NCBI GenBank assembly: GCA_958496175.1
Contig: OY292279.1
Location: forward strand, 22,258,001 to 22,322,000
DNA length: 64,000 nt
DNA from: Sisyra terminalis
Lineage: Eukaryota; Arthropoda; Insecta; Neuroptera; Sisyridae
Direction: 5' to 3'
Part shown: in pieces, positions 1-12,957 of the stretch
Position numbering within the stretch: the stretch's first letter is position 1
Layout of the letters: each line of letters starts with the position of its first letter
Notes under the pieces: generated by a model
What the model was told of the DNA's origin: nothing
Seen by the model: only the letters and a program-made list of their open reading frames with translations
The model's database searches: none
Made by a program: the position numbers and the translations under genes

Positions 1-3000
1 GATTTTCATGAATTTTTGAACGAGAAACACCAGCCAATGGTCGCTGGTTTTAAACCTGTTCCAGTTGATACCAAAAAAGCGATTGCAATGATTTTAAATA
101 CCAGTGGAACAACAGGAGAAGCAAAAGGTGTTCCGGGAACTCACTACGCGTACTATAGTGGTCATTTAGCAGACATGACGTCAATGTAAGTTTACTGATG
201 GTTATTTTCGAAATGTACTGATAGAACTGCAAGATATGATGTTATTTAGTATAGTATCTACTGCGGAACTGCTCTTTTATAGACTTCTATACTTCCGACA
301 CAGTACTATCGGTACTATCAATAAAATATAAGACATTCCGCTGAATATTAAACGGCCTTTACATTCAGTACATTTTGAAATCCTGAATAAAATAAAAAAA
401 TATTTTGATATCAATATTCTTTTAGACCTTTCACTAATGAGACCGAGGTTATTTTAACTTACGGAGCCATATCGTGGGGTACGTCTTTTGTATGTCACCT
501 AATAGCTGTTGCAAGAGGAGGAAAGAGAATTGTAGCAAATTATGATATAGAAAAACATTTTGATTTAGTGGATAAATATGGGGTAAGTCGTTTAATATAC
601 CCCGGTAAATGAAAACTTCTTTCTTCTAGAACAGATACCAAGGTTTTCTTAGACAATTACCGTGTTTCTCCGAAAATAAAACAGGGCTGATATTGATTAT
701 CATTCCAAAATAATCTTTAGGGCTTATTTACCAGAATGTTTTTTTAATATTGTTAACTGTCGCTTTATAAGTTCATGCTAAGGTCTTTAGCGACTCTAAG
801 ATTAATAAATTAATCAAAATCCGTAAACCGAAAAATATCAAAAATTTGCTCTATTCGAGATTTGAGCTTGATACCTACCAGCTTTGGATTGGCCACTTTA
901 ACCACTCGGCCATCGTTTGCTTTGATGTCTTAATTTAATATATCAAAAATTAAAAACAAAAATGAAATAAAAATGTCGACATTTCGAAATAAGCATAAAT
1001 TAAGAAAAAAGATGTACATTAACATGGATGTTATTCGGAAACTCATTAACCACAATCTATTCAAAAGCGATTATAAACATTATCCTCTGGAATGTCTTGT
1101 TAGTCATCCATTTCTGAAATTCCAGCGGAGTTTTCGCATAACTTCATTTCCTACCGAAAAAAAACGAAGTGTTAAATGTAAATTTTCATTGTTCGGTAAA
1201 GTAACTGAGTTACGATAGTACATATAATAATTTTTGTGTAGTAATTATTTTTACTTGTCGAAAAAAAATATTTGGAAAAGGATAGCATATTCTTGTTAAA
1301 ATAGTTTAAATAAATATGTAATGAGGAAGGATTGTTTCTTTCGTCTTTCTGCCGTTCCCAACTAAAACTTATTTTTTCAGAGTATGGTTTATATTGAAAT
1401 TTTTCTCAAAAATCACGCTAGGTCTGGTTTTGTGATTAGTTCTTATTATCGGGGAAATACGGTAAATACAGAAACCGGAAATACTTATTACTTTCTTTAA
1501 CACTAACTAAGGTGATTCGATTTTTAAGTCTGGTGTAACTTATGTAAGGCAGTAGTTCTTGTATGGGAATAATGTAAATTTAGCTGCGCCAAAAATTCGA
1601 CTTTATTTTTTTTTTTTTATTTCAAAAATATTATAAAAGATGACAAAAAAAATATTCCAATTTGTTGTTTCAATCTAAAGCACAATTTGGTCTTTCAAAA
1701 CTTTTGAAGCATTGCACTGAAAAAATTAAGCAGTTTAAATTCTTGAAGAAAATTACATGCTCTACAAAATATGCTCAGTAATAAATTTTTGTCAAACTTA
1801 CCGTTATTTTTATAATCAAGCCTTGAACATTGTTCTGTACTTAGGATTTGATTTTTAACTTTGTAATTTTGTAACTAATAAACAAATTGGAATTCAAATT
1901 GAAAAAATTGAAATTTTTTTTATACATTCTTGTAAAAAAATACAAGTTCTACAAAAAAGGTATCATAGCATTTTTGGATAAATTCACTTTTCTCATAGTT
2001 GTTCAAGGTAAAGTTGAAGTTTAAATGAAATTTAAAGTTAAGTTGATTTTTTTATTCGATTCGAAAATTTTATGCTTTATATCAAGGATATACTCATATT
2101 ATATTCTTTGTTTATAATATAAATAATAAATAATCTTTATAGAAAAAGCATTTATTGACTATTAGCTTAGAGGAAAGCATTTATTTAAAGAAAATAACTA
2201 CTAAGCGAGATTGAATTTAAATAATTCATATCTTTTGAAAAAAATGTATTTTTTTTTAGAAACTAAAAGATATTTTTGATACAAAATAATAAATTTTTCA
2301 ATCGAATAAAAAAAAACAGTTAACAACAAAAAAAAACGGAATTCTTTTCAACCTTAATTTACCCTCGAATAACTTTTATATAAGTAAATTTACTGAAAAT
2401 TTAAAGAAATCCTTTTTGTAGAACATTTAATTTTCTTCAAGAATAATCAAATTTTTTCTCTGAATATCATTTCAATCATTAGTTAATAAATTTTAATATT
2501 TAAAAAGCCAACATAGGTCTCTGTTTAAGACTAGATTATGAGAGAACTGTTAGTCTACCGAAAGTTTAAGATCAAATCTTTTTTGTAGAAAATTTAATTT
2601 TCTTTAAGAATATTGTTTGTTTAATTCTTTCAGTGTGAAGATTTAATAGTTTTATGGAAAAAATTCGCTTTGGATTAAAATACCTAAAAATTTCGATAGT
2701 AGACCTCTGAATATCAATGTTAGGGACTCAAAATTACAAAATAGATTTTTTTGTCATCCTGAATAATATTTTTTAAGTATTTTTTTAAAAAAGTAATCGA
2801 TTTTTTTAGGCTAAGCCTATTGTAAGTACATGACATCATTCCTTACTGTACAATTGTAGAAAAACATTACATTCACAATTTGTACTTTCATTTTTCTCAT
2901 TGCTTAAAAACACTAACTTTTCAAATCAAGCTTTTCCAGGGAATTTGTAAGTAAAATGAAATTTAAAAAACAACTTCTATAAGAATTTCCTAAATTATAA

Positions 3001-4177
3001 CTTGTAAAGTAGTTGAATAACTTGATTAGTATACAAGCGCATAACTGATTATAAGCACATACACTTGTCTTACGCTTGTCAATTGTCCTCCTTTTTCCAC
3101 AAACGAAAGATAACTTTTTTTCCTAAAATAGAAATGGTGCTTATTTTAAATTTAATTTTCATTTTCTCATTTTATTAGGTCAATTTTATGGTGGCTAACC
3201 CAACTTTGATTACTGAAATCATAAAGTATCCTAAATTTCAAAAATCCAATATGAAAAATTCGATCAAAACTCTTATATTTGGCGGTAGTCCATCACGTCA
3301 ACACCAAATCGACGAATTTTACGAAAACTTTCCTAATGCCATTATGATAAACATTCTTGGTAGTACCGAATATACAGCTCTTCACGTCTCATTTCATCCC
3401 GTACGAGATCAAAAACTAATCCGGACTCATCGTTACGCTCTTGGTAAAATAATGCCAAATGCAACCGGAAAGGTAAAGAAGAGAAAAATAAAAAGTAAAT
3501 AAATTTTAATAATTTTTATTCTAGTTAATTGATCCTAGTACTAAGAAAATTATTTCCGAACCAAACCAACCGGGTGAGCTCTACATTAAGGGGCCATCAC
3601 TATTTAAGGGATACTTAAACAAACCAGAACTGAATAAAGAAGCTTTTGACGATGAAGGTTTTTATCGATCGGGAGATATTTTTGTTAGAGACGAAGAAGG
3701 CATTATGACTTTTGTTGGACAAACCAAAGATACATTCAAGTATCATTACATTAATGTAATTGAAACAATCCCAAATTTTGCAAAAAAAAAAACACCTTAA
3801 AAGCTTTCATTTTTAGATTGAACCGCTTCAAATTGAAAACGTTGTCATTACACATCCCGCTGTTCGTACTGCTTGCGTAATGGGAAAGTACGATACATTT
3901 ATTAATGACGAAGTCCCAGTGGCTTTTGTGGTGAAAAATAAAGGTTTTGAAAAAACCACTGAAGAAGACATCGTAAAGTTTGTTGGAGGTAAAATGCAAT
4001 ACTCCTCTTAATTCTATTTCGAGAACATTTAAAAAGTTGAACTTTTATTTTTCAGAAAGAGTAAAAGACCATCAACAACTAAGAGGTGGTGTAATTTTTC
4101 TAGATGAGTTTCCCTTTACGACTTCTGGAAAAATTCGAAAAGTTGAGCTTAGAAAAATGATGTGCAATATAAAATAA
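1..4177 (+). CDS. Acyl-CoA synthetase of the ANL/AMP-binding family (4CL- or luciferase-like), 5'-truncated by window edge
   Basis: Enzymes of this family activate a carboxylic acid as an acyl-AMP and transfer it to CoA. Six exons, each flanked by GT/AG, join in one frame: <1-185, 426-582, 3179-3472, 3525-3755, 3817-3988 and 4056-4177, giving 386 residues plus a TAA stop. In partial-protein numbering I see the phosphate-binding loop TSGTTGEAKG (34-43), a LIFGGSP turn (146-152), LGSTE in place of the usual YGxTE (174-178), YRSGD with ribose-binding Asp263, an atypical A8 motif starting GQTKD (277-281), and TTSGKIRK with the expected catalytic Lys372. About 150-170 N-terminal residues are missing off the left edge. 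The protein ends NIK, not a peroxisomal SKL. An AATAAA overlaps the stop codon. Intron 2 (583-3178) is long, AT-rich and holds a SINE. Substrate is unknown. Calling it a true luciferase is not justified, because beetles and other insects carry many non-luminescent paralogues. Confidence 0.9.
754..916 (-). repeat. tRNA-derived SINE, copy 1, inside intron 2 of the acyl-CoA synthetase
   Basis: Read on the minus strand, this begins with an A-box-like GGCCGAGTGGTTAAAG block. It continues through a degenerate B box and ends in the family-specific tail with 'agtcgctaaagacctt' and 'ttataaagcgac'. The same head and tail occur at 33872, 40665 and 57938, and the head alone at 47419. It is antisense to the host gene. 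Confidence 0.75.
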
Positions 4178-4403
4178 AATATTTTTCCAAAAAAGTTATT
4201 GTATTATTAAATTACTTAATTATTCATCGATTAAAGAAATATATGCATCATAATAATTTCACTCATTTTTTTCTTTATTTTCTGCTCTACGATATGTTTA
4301 AATCTCCGCAATTATTGTAACGATGTCATTTATCCTCGGTAAGATTGAGTTGTCCTATTTCCAAAAAAGCCAAAATTTGAAATTCTAGTTGCCTTTCTAC
4401 AGT

Positions 4404-4687
4404 ACTAAGGGTCAGATTTATCTATAAGCCGTCTAGGCCAGATCCTAGAGGCCCCAGAATGTCAAGCACCCAAAACTTTCCAATCCAGAAGTAACCGATA
4501 AGTCATTGATTTACAATACTTTATTTTAAGTTGTGCTGCCTTAAGAAAAGTTAAGCTTATAAAATATGTTTGATTGATGTTTACAAATTTTTAATTTTTA
4601 AAATAGGATTGTTATTTTGTTATGGTTCTAAGAGGTTATAAAAATCCATTTGTGCTAGGACCTCCATATATGTAAATCGGGGTAACT
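4404..4687. mobile_element. Probable hAT-type MITE remnant
   Basis: The two ends are imperfect inverted repeats. The left end reads GGGTCAGATTTATCTATAAGC followed by a CTAGG block. The right end, reverse-complemented, reads TTACCCCGATTTACATATATGG followed by AGGTCCTAG. There is no coding sequence. Boundaries are approximate and I could not identify a clean target duplication. It lies about 230 bp downstream of the acyl-CoA synthetase stop codon. Confidence 0.4.
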
Positions 4688-5539
4688 GATGGTACCCAAA
4701 TTTATAATATTTCGAAAAACAGTCGTATCAGTCATTCATATCATCATTGTTTGTTAGGATTAAGAAGTCGTCATAGTTCTTTCGAAGAAAAAAATTGGGT
4801 TTAGCTGTATCATGAACAGAGCCGTAAATTGTACGTGAATACATGCACGTAACGGGTAATATTTATTTTTCTGGTAATAAATATATATTCTATACAAAAT
4901 ATAAAATACGCTACTTTATGTTCGGTCGCATTCATTCATTAACGTTTCCGGCATTACTTCACTCGGTCATATGGTGTTTTATCGATAACATTGGATTTCT
5001 TTGTTTATTCTAAGGAGCCAAAAATTGACTTTACACTAACCCTATACTCGTTGAAGAACATTCTCCCTTTGATATTCCGAAACTTATAATAGGAGTAAGC
5101 TAATAAATATTTACATAACAAACAGTTTTTCATGGATGGCTCAGTCCAAAACGAAAAAGCGAGTTTTAAAGGGAGTGGTAACCGACAACGAAAACTGCCA
5201 AGATGGATTGACGAATGGATCAGCTATATTCAATTGCAAGTGGCAAGAACTATTCTCAAGAGCTTAGAGTTTATGGTGATAGAACATCTACCTACTAATC
5301 GAGGAGTTACCTTAACAGATTCGTCGGTAAAGCTATTGGTAATGACGAACCCTTACAATAAAACAGTGTAATAAAAGCCATACAGTGAAGGCTACGCAGA
5401 TTGTTGGCGGAGGGATGAGTCATGGAGTTCATACAGATCTCAGGACATCAGGGAATCTAGGAAAATGAGCCGGTGAACGCAGCAGTAAATGATGCAACGG
5501 AGAGGAGACACCATCTCACGAGTAGGTAGAACTCACCAT

Positions 5540-5900
5540 AGAGAACACTATTAGAGTGTGCCAGAAACTAATTTGGACGAAATGAGATGATACATTGCAG
5601 GACCACCCTCAGAAGCTGTTACGGATCAGATAAACAGTAATGAGTACCTCTGGGTACCCTGACTAGGAGGGAAGATACTGTGTTTTTCAGGCTGAGAGTT
5701 GGTCATACCAAACTAACCCACTCTCACCTAATGATCGGTGAATAAACGGGGTGCAGGAGATGTGGGAATGAATTAAAATAGAGATCATATCCTTCTGGGA
5801 TTTCAGTGTTACCAAAAGAAAAAGGAGCGATGCGAAGTGCTGGAGGATATTAGGAGATGTCTGAACTCAGCTAGAGGAATCTAAGTGACCCATAATACTG
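5540..5900 (+). pseudogene. Non-LTR retrotransposon ORF2 C-terminal fragment (plus-strand arm)
   Basis: In one frame, positions of about 5669-5744 read RREDTVFFRLRVGHTKLTHSHLMIGE and then stop. The GHTxLTHxHL signature is characteristic of the region after the reverse transcriptase in jockey/R1/I-type LINEs, and the next frame resumes with a C..CG knuckle. Upstream, frames interrupted by stops give WTK.DDTLQ..PQKLLRIR. Frameshifts and stops show it is dead. It forms one arm of a large palindrome with 5920-6310. The 5110-5540 stretch upstream may be an older part of the same element, but I cannot recognise protein in it. Confidence 0.65.
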
Positions 5901-5919
5901 TCTCACAAGTTTGATAAAT

Positions 5920-6310
5920 CTTATGGTCACTTGGATCCTATCTGTGTTTATCACTAGCTGTGTTCAGACACCCCTCAATGTCCTGCAGCACCTCACACTG
6001 CTTCTTTTCCTCTCAGTAACACTACAATTCCAGGAGGATAGTCTACTGATAATTTCTCCCTTCCCTCACATCTCCCTCATCCTGTTTTTTTACCGATCAT
6101 CAGATGAGAGTGAGCTAGTTTGGTGTGAACAGCTCTCAACCTGAAGGACACAATATCTTCCCTCCTAGTCTGGATACCCAGAGGTAATTAGTAGTATTTA
6201 CCTAACTCGCTACAGCTTCTGAGGAAGGCCCTGCAATTTATCATCCCATTTCGTCCAAATTTGTTTCAGACATTCGAACCATTGTTTCGAGTGTTCACTA
6301 TTTTGAAAAG
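5920..6310 (-). pseudogene. Second copy of the same LINE fragment, inverted (minus-strand arm)
   Basis: The minus strand repeats the plus-strand arm at roughly 80% identity by eye. It encodes IWTKWDDKLQGLPQKL near its 5' end and HTKLAHSHLMIG further on, with frameshifts between. The arms meet at their 3' ends: AAGTGACCCATAA at 5883 pairs with TTATGGTCACTT at 5921-5932 across a loop of about 25 nt. Each arm carries different stops, so the copies have diverged since the arrangement formed, or came from different source copies. Confidence 0.65.
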
Positions 6311-8712
6311 GATGAATTTTTGAGAAAAGAATGTGAGTGATAAGGTAAGTAAAACTTCTAGTGAATAGTATAGTATGAGCGTAAAGTGTCAAAGAGAGTT
6401 ACGCATGTTCGTAGCGATTTGAACAGCTTTAAATAAGTAAAGAGTTAAAAATTAAGTTTAATTATAATTTGGAAACCACTGTTGTGATTCAATATTTTTT
6501 TGAGTATCAAGATATAGAAAATACTTAGGATATGAATAATATCAATTTAGGAAGTGGTGGTTAGAGATTATCAAGTTTTCACATTGTTGGTTCTCAATTA
6601 AAAACAATCATTGCTTTCATCATACATGTTCATTAAATTAAATGATTATATAGTGATAATAAGCCAAAAGTTAAAAAGTAAAATGAAAATTTTCTTTCAA
6701 ATGGTACTTAACTGAAAATTTTCTAATTGAGATACCTATCGTTTAATGTTCGCTAAAGAAAATAATTGAAAGAGCTTTAAGCTTCGTTTAGTCGTTCGGC
6801 ACTGAAAAATTAAAAATGCTTTCGTTCTGGTCTCTATAGCACTTGAACTGAATTACATTTAAAATAAATACGATTGAGTTTTCGTTCGATTCACATACGT
6901 TTATATTGCCTCGTTAACGTTATTTACCTGCTGGCTAAATAAATATTTTCCGAATACTTTTTCCCGTTTGTTCGAGTGAATGAAAAAGAGGACGTAATGC
7001 ATACAGTTTGGTAAAACAAACAAGTTAGAACTGCAAAGAAATATCAAAAATTAAAAAGAAAAAAACATAGCACCATGGAAAATTTTAGTGTTTGGTAGTG
7101 CAATTTATTATTTTAACGCTATAGTCCGGGAGCGATGTATACTACTTATGTATCTCTTTCTCATGTGGGCTTCTGTGTATTCTAACTAGTGAGGTCGAAG
7201 TGAATGAGGGATGTTTGTTATGTTACCACTTTTATCGGTATATTTGCATCTATGTTTATAATAAAGTTTATGTATCCAATGCAAACGCGCTTAATGCTCA
7301 TATAGTTTATTTCAGACGAACAAGCATAATGTGTGCACTTTCCAATATACCATGTGAACGGTCCATGCACTTAGTTAATCGAATAAAATTCATTCCCATT
7401 AAATGCGTCCATAGATTCGATGCATGGAAAAGAGCACAATGCAAACGTTTTTTTTCCCGTTATTTTTTCAGTTCGAAATTTGCGTCTGAATGAAAGATAC
7501 TCCTACCATTGAGTCGGGGTTCTGTATCGAGAATAAAAGCAAATAATTAAAATTACTGCGGCTGAGCAAATAGAAAAAGAACGGCATAAAGAGTTTTTAA
7601 AGTATAGTAAATCTAAAGTTTGCACAGTTTGCGTATTTTATTTTTGCAATTATTCGTGTGGCTGTATTTGTCAAACGTATTATACGGATTTGGAGAAAAT
7701 TTAAATTCACAAATGCAATTGTGCCTCTGTATCTGCAAGTATGTGGTGGTAGTCGATTCACATACAAAGTTGATGGTTTTACCAAAACCCGTCTCATCTA
7801 CTCGTCCTATTGACTTTACTAACGAGTCTCCAACATTTTATGCTATTATTTGTGTTTGAACTTTCCAGATAAACAACAATTTTGCAGTTCATTATTATAT
7901 CTGTGAACAATTAAATTATTATCTCGTATCCTTTAGCACAATAAATGGACAGGGACAAATCAAAGGGGGTTTTGTGGTTGGAAACGTGTTGGTGTTCCTT
8001 AAATTTACCAAAGTTTTAAACTCTTTTGGTTATTTAACTTAAAATATTTACTTTTAATAAAAAAAAGCATAAAACTTTTCAGAAAATGTTCTCTGAAATA
8101 ATATCACTTGATTTTCAAGTACTTAAGTAAACTCAAATCGGAAATGTTGGTAATATGAACCATTTTAGTTTTCCAAATCGTATATATTTTCATTATATAT
8201 TTTCAAGTTTTGCAAGGATAATGACGCAACAGTTACTACCGTAATCCATTGTGATATATATGCAAGTGCATTAGACGTTCACAAATGCCGGTGGTGTTTT
8301 AAGTTTAAATCCTGTAATCATGATCTTTTAAAATTAAGTAAGTTTCATGTAGTTTTAAGGTTATTTAATAGCTCTATAAGAGGTGTTAAAAGGTGCACGT
8401 GACTTGTAGCAACTTTGAATGTCAATTTAAATTCGTTATCAATATAAATTCAGCTATAAATACTTAAAAAAGTTACTTAAATACAATTTATCATATAACT
8501 AGTGTAGAACCTGTTAGGTTCCATTCTGACGGAAAGTATTACGGACAGAGGTCAGCAGATTTAACTACAACGAAATGAAATTTTGATGAAGACGAATATA
8601 TGCAATATATGCAAATGGAGTGAAAGAAACTATTTCTCCGTACCAACAAAAATGTTTCACCAATCAGCAATCTTAATATTTAAGATGATTCAATTTCAAG
8701 AAAATTTTTGAA
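6311..8712. other. Intergenic AT-rich DNA, no supported feature
   Basis: Both strands contain only short open frames of low-complexity composition. No domain, splice structure or repeat termini could be recognised. Confidence 0.6.
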
Positions 8713-8921
8713 CAATGATTCTTAGCCTGGATTCAATCAAATTCTAAGAGTTCAGTGAGTCAGTCTTGCAGGTTCGGTGGAGGTTAAGAGATATCCTTGA
8801 CTCATATAACCTTTGTTTTGAATTAGTAAAAAATAAATATTTTCCCCATTAAAAAGGGTTCGACGAAAGCGCATATGAAATTGGTGGAAATCAGTATCTC
8901 CAATAAGGTTATGAACCACTG
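8713..8921. mobile_element. hAT-type MITE, copy 1 of a two-copy family
   Basis: The left end is CAATGATTCTTAGCCTGGAT and the right end, reverse-complemented, is CAGTGGTTCATAACC. Both match the common hAT pattern CAGTGGTTCTTAACC. Internal blocks, including a GAGTCAGTCT..GGTTCGG stretch and a CATATGAAA.TGGTGGAA block, recur in the opposite orientation at 20255-20479. The flanking 8-mers (tttttgaa and tgttacaa) are only partly alike, which fits an old insertion. Confidence 0.6.
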
Positions 8922-11900
8922 TGTTACAATGATGTAAATGTAAACATTTTTCACCAAAAAAAAATCAATATTTCAAATTAAACTGTTTTAAAAATAGAAA
9001 ACAACGGGTATAAGTTCGGCAACGTGGCATGTAAAAGTAGAACTAGTCGTCAGATATACAATACATGCGTAATATACGCAAGTATAGCATCACAATTTAA
9101 TTCTTATCCACTCTAACGTTATGCTTTTAAAAATGAACGTTATCAAATCACTTATAAAATAATCTCTCTCTCTCTCTTGTTCTTCCATTTATTTGGGTTT
9201 GGTGATTTCTTCTTTCACATTTCTCTGTCCTTAAAAGATGTGCTGCTTTAGGCAGGGAGTGCCCCGTTAGCTCCTCTATACTGCCAGACCATCGCATAGG
9301 AAATCTAGCATGTATCTACTAGGTGCATGTATGAACTAGATCTTCCAAGATGGATTTGAGTGTTCTTTTCTTTGTTCATTTGTTCTTTTACTTGTTATTT
9401 TGTTTAGTTGAAATTGAAATCTTTAGGATTCCTAACCTGCATTAATCCGATTTTACAAAATGGCAAAATATTTACATTCCTCTGGCCATCGTTACGAAAG
9501 AACAGTGGTGACAAGAATTCTAAGGACTACCTACAAAAACCAAAATAAGTAATAAAATCCGAAACAATACAACAGCTTGACCAGTATTTGTTAGAATTCA
9601 TAAAATTAAGGAGGGGGGCTCCCTAATGTAGGCTCCTTAATCAATTGAATAACATCCTGGACGTTAAGATTCCACTGAATGATGTCATTTATGATATATC
9701 GTCAGATCCTAGATCCTGACCGAAGGATTTAACTTTAGCTTTCTTTGATCATTTCAATGTTTCTGGGCTTTGGCACGTTCCAGAGTTGGATCCTATAGCA
9801 TAACCTTAGATAGCAGGCTTAACGGAGACTTTTAGGCTATCATCCATTCTCTACCGATGAAATTCTTCGTAAATGTCGGTATGTGCAAGCCCATGGTTCG
9901 AAGACTTATTCTTCAATCCTTTGCTTATGGGTTTCTTAAAGACCAAACTTTACAGACATATGTGGTGATTAGAAAAATCAGCACTTTGGTTAGTTTTACT
10001 GTAGTATTTTTTCAGATAGATATCCTTTCGTGTATTTTTGTTAGTTTCGACATGGCAATTCTGGCTATTATAATGGTTATAATCTTGGTAGGTTATTTAT
10101 TTTATTTCACTGCATCCTTTAGTATTAGTGACTAGGGTTCCTAAGTATTATTTTTTGAGACTATTTCACAACAATTTATTTTTCAGGTTTCTTCTTAGAT
10201 ATTGCTTTATCTGTTCACAATCCTTATTTTTGTTTTCGTTTTGTTTATATTCAAACGACACTACTCGCTGAAGTTGGTAAGCCTATTCAGTACCTCAACT
10301 TGCTGCTTTTACAAAAGTTTCATCCACAATTCAAGGGTTGTTTATTTTTTAATCACCTATGGAGATTCATTGAATAAATTGCGTTTAAATAAACAAAACT
10401 GCAGGAAACTAGATTTCTAGTTCCTTAAGATACGTCCAGGAATTTGTAATCAGTGATTCCGAAAACCCCGAAAAAAATATCATTGGTACTTATGAGGTAT
10501 ATATGGTAGATTATTAAAAAATTCCTTTTTTAAAATTTTTAAAATTAATCCATTTTAGGATTTAAACGAAATATTCTCTTATGAAAGTGTCTTATATCAT
10601 TATTTATCCATTATTTTCTTGAAACTCATAATTAAGTTTACATTTTCTCTGGTCTATTTGAATATACTACAAACTCATTTCACTGAATAATTCAAGCTAT
10701 TTTGTTTGCATAGATCAGCTATCCCAATTTTCGAGTAACATAAATATAAGTAATTACTATCAATTTACAACTAAGCTTCTAGTTAGAACATTTGTAATGA
10801 AAGATAATTATTAAGGTCACTAGAGAGGGATGATATAATGATATAAATGAGAAATACGAGCTTATTTCACCCAATCTACATATGATTTGATAGTGTGTAA
10901 CCCAACAAGAGCAATAATATAAATTTCAAATTGGAAATTTACATGTAAACTGATCATAAGTCTCCAAATATATTGGTCATTTTGCGTAATTGATTGAGCA
11001 GGGTTTCACGAGAAGCAAATACAATTACTAAGTAAATTTATTCAAAGCAGTTGTACACAAATTTCAAAGAGGCTTAGAATTCAGTTTGTGAGGTTTGAAA
11101 GTCTATAGATTATTACGGAATTATCTCTTCAAAGTCTTTTGAACAAGAACCACGCCTTTGTTGTCTATTTTTGTGATCCTAGTTTAATTATGTAATTAAG
11201 TTTTACAATATTTTCATGAAAAATTCAAATATTTGCAAATATTTCGGATTATGGTGAGATAATAATTGTAATCTCTGTCACTTAAACCTATTTATTAATT
11301 GCTTACGAACTGTTTATTATAATGACAAATAGGTATTTGTATTAGCTTACATGTATTATACTTCTATCACACGATTTCCACTAGTCAAATAAACCTCCCT
11401 ATTCAATTTATTCGAAATAAAAACCATCCCCTTTTAAAAATTGGTAATAATTTAGTGAGACAACAAATAGTAGATGAGTGTTTCTTAAAATATATTGTAA
11501 TCACATCAATAACGAAACAAAAAAAAACCCTAAACAGTGAAAAGTAAAAGGAAAATTTAAGTACCATGAACCACATTTCAGGGATTAAGTTCATAGGATT
11601 AGGTACATCATACATATATGATGCGCTTATTTTGAAATATACATAACTAAATAGTGGTATAGTACAGAGGAAAACCACGAACAACAATTTATACCAGAAA
11701 AATGCAGCAGAACTCGGAAGAATATTAATGTTGATAAAACACGTGATGTTGGGGATCAACCATTAACATATTTATAACATGAAGTAAAAATTGCAATCCT
11801 AATCAATACGTAAATTGAATAGAATGAGAGATCTGAAGGTAGTTCTATTTCTTATTCAGTTATCTTTGGAGATCAATCTTTATTCCTAGAATCTTTAATT

Positions 11901-12840
11901 TTTTTATTATCACTCAGTTAACTACCCAAGTTAACCCATTAACAATCAGTTACTACCTTAGTAAGTATAAGCTTATTTTTTACTAACTAAACAAGATCAA
12001 GAACAACTTAAAAAGAATACTCTAAAAATATTAAAAAAAAATTCAAATTCAAACAGTAAGGAGTTCCACTGGTAAGTTCTTCACCAAGTTACTCGTATCG
12101 CCAGCAAATTAGCTTAAAGTTACTAAAGAAGTAACTTTAAATAACCTAATGACATTACAAAAAAAGTTCTAGGAAAAAATTCGATCTGCAAAGATTTTTT
12201 TGATTTTTGCTAAGATTCCTCTAGCTTGTTCAATTCGATTAAAATCATAAGCCTTCCGACTTCAGGCCTTTAATCCGGGAGGCAATACAGAGCTTTTATC
12301 CTTGAATTTTTATCAAATTTTAAATTTTATTATTTGTCCGTTGATTAAGGGTACGTTCCTGAATCTATAAAAGTGGTCTATATTTTTAGAAAACTGTACG
12401 GGTTTTCAATTTTTAGTCTTAATGCAAGATCAGTAGGGAGGCCTCCAGAATGGTGGAGAGAAAGCTGGTCATTAATATTCCAGAGAAATCAATAGCTGGA
12501 TCAAACAAGGTACAGCTTTAACAATAAGTGAAAAAAGAAAAATTAACAATATTTAGCAAATGTATCAACATTGTTAAGGAAGTAATCAATAATGAATGTG
12601 TACGGTTACAATAGAATGATACATGAATACTTCACTAATCGTTCATGATTTTTTTAAGTTATACTTCTTTAGGCGTACTATGAGAAGTAAAGAATAAATG
12701 ATCTTATAAATTTAATAACGAAAGTTGGTTTGAGCTCTTATTTTCACTGTATATACTATATAGATAACGTAATGTAATAAACAAGAAGCCATGCTAAAGT
12801 CAACTATAACTGTGTATGTACCCAATCAACTAACTGATTA
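8922..12840. other. Intergenic AT-rich DNA
   Basis: There is a short CT-dinucleotide run near 9163-9176 and a slightly GC-richer patch at about 9240-9360 that looks like an unidentified repeat tail. Hydrophobic open frames at 9857-10420 and 11403-11759 have composition typical of translated poly-T DNA and are not supported as genes. Confidence 0.5.
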
Positions 12841-12957
12841 TCGTCATTTGTTTCAACTGTCATTTCAATTTCATTCAATTGTCACTTTTTTTCATTTGCC
12901 AGTTGTGTTAGTGTTGGCTGTGAATATTTCACAAGTAACACAAGTAAATACTAATAG
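12841..12957 (+). repeat. Four-copy repeat family with CTAG-type end, copy a
   Basis: It shares the blocks 'gtcatttgtttcaactgtca', 'cattcaattgtca' and 'gtgttggctgt' with copies at 24310-24419, 48660-48750 (inverted) and 63617-63711. The other three copies stop at a common ACTAGT. This copy has a diverged 'aatactaatagt' there. The shared right edge suggests the 3' terminus of a Helitron-like element. No hairpin is obvious, so the class is uncertain. Confidence 0.5.

Noticed and set aside
973..1218. 81-codon open frame inside the acyl-CoA synthetase intron
   Set aside because: It lies between well-supported exons, has no family resemblance and would interrupt a junction that is in frame without it.
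1..4177. Annotation as a luciferase
   Set aside because: Family membership alone does not imply light production; most insect members are acyl-CoA ligases, and the A8 and A5 motifs are atypical.
9857..10420. Hydrophobic open frames that might be chemoreceptor exons
   Set aside because: Phe/Ile/Leu-rich translation is expected from T-rich DNA. No receptor signature, conserved C-terminal motif or coherent splice chain was found.
11403..11759. 118-codon minus-strand open frame with apparent membrane segments
   Set aside because: Composition is that of translated AT-rich DNA, with no homologous family recognised and no splice partners.
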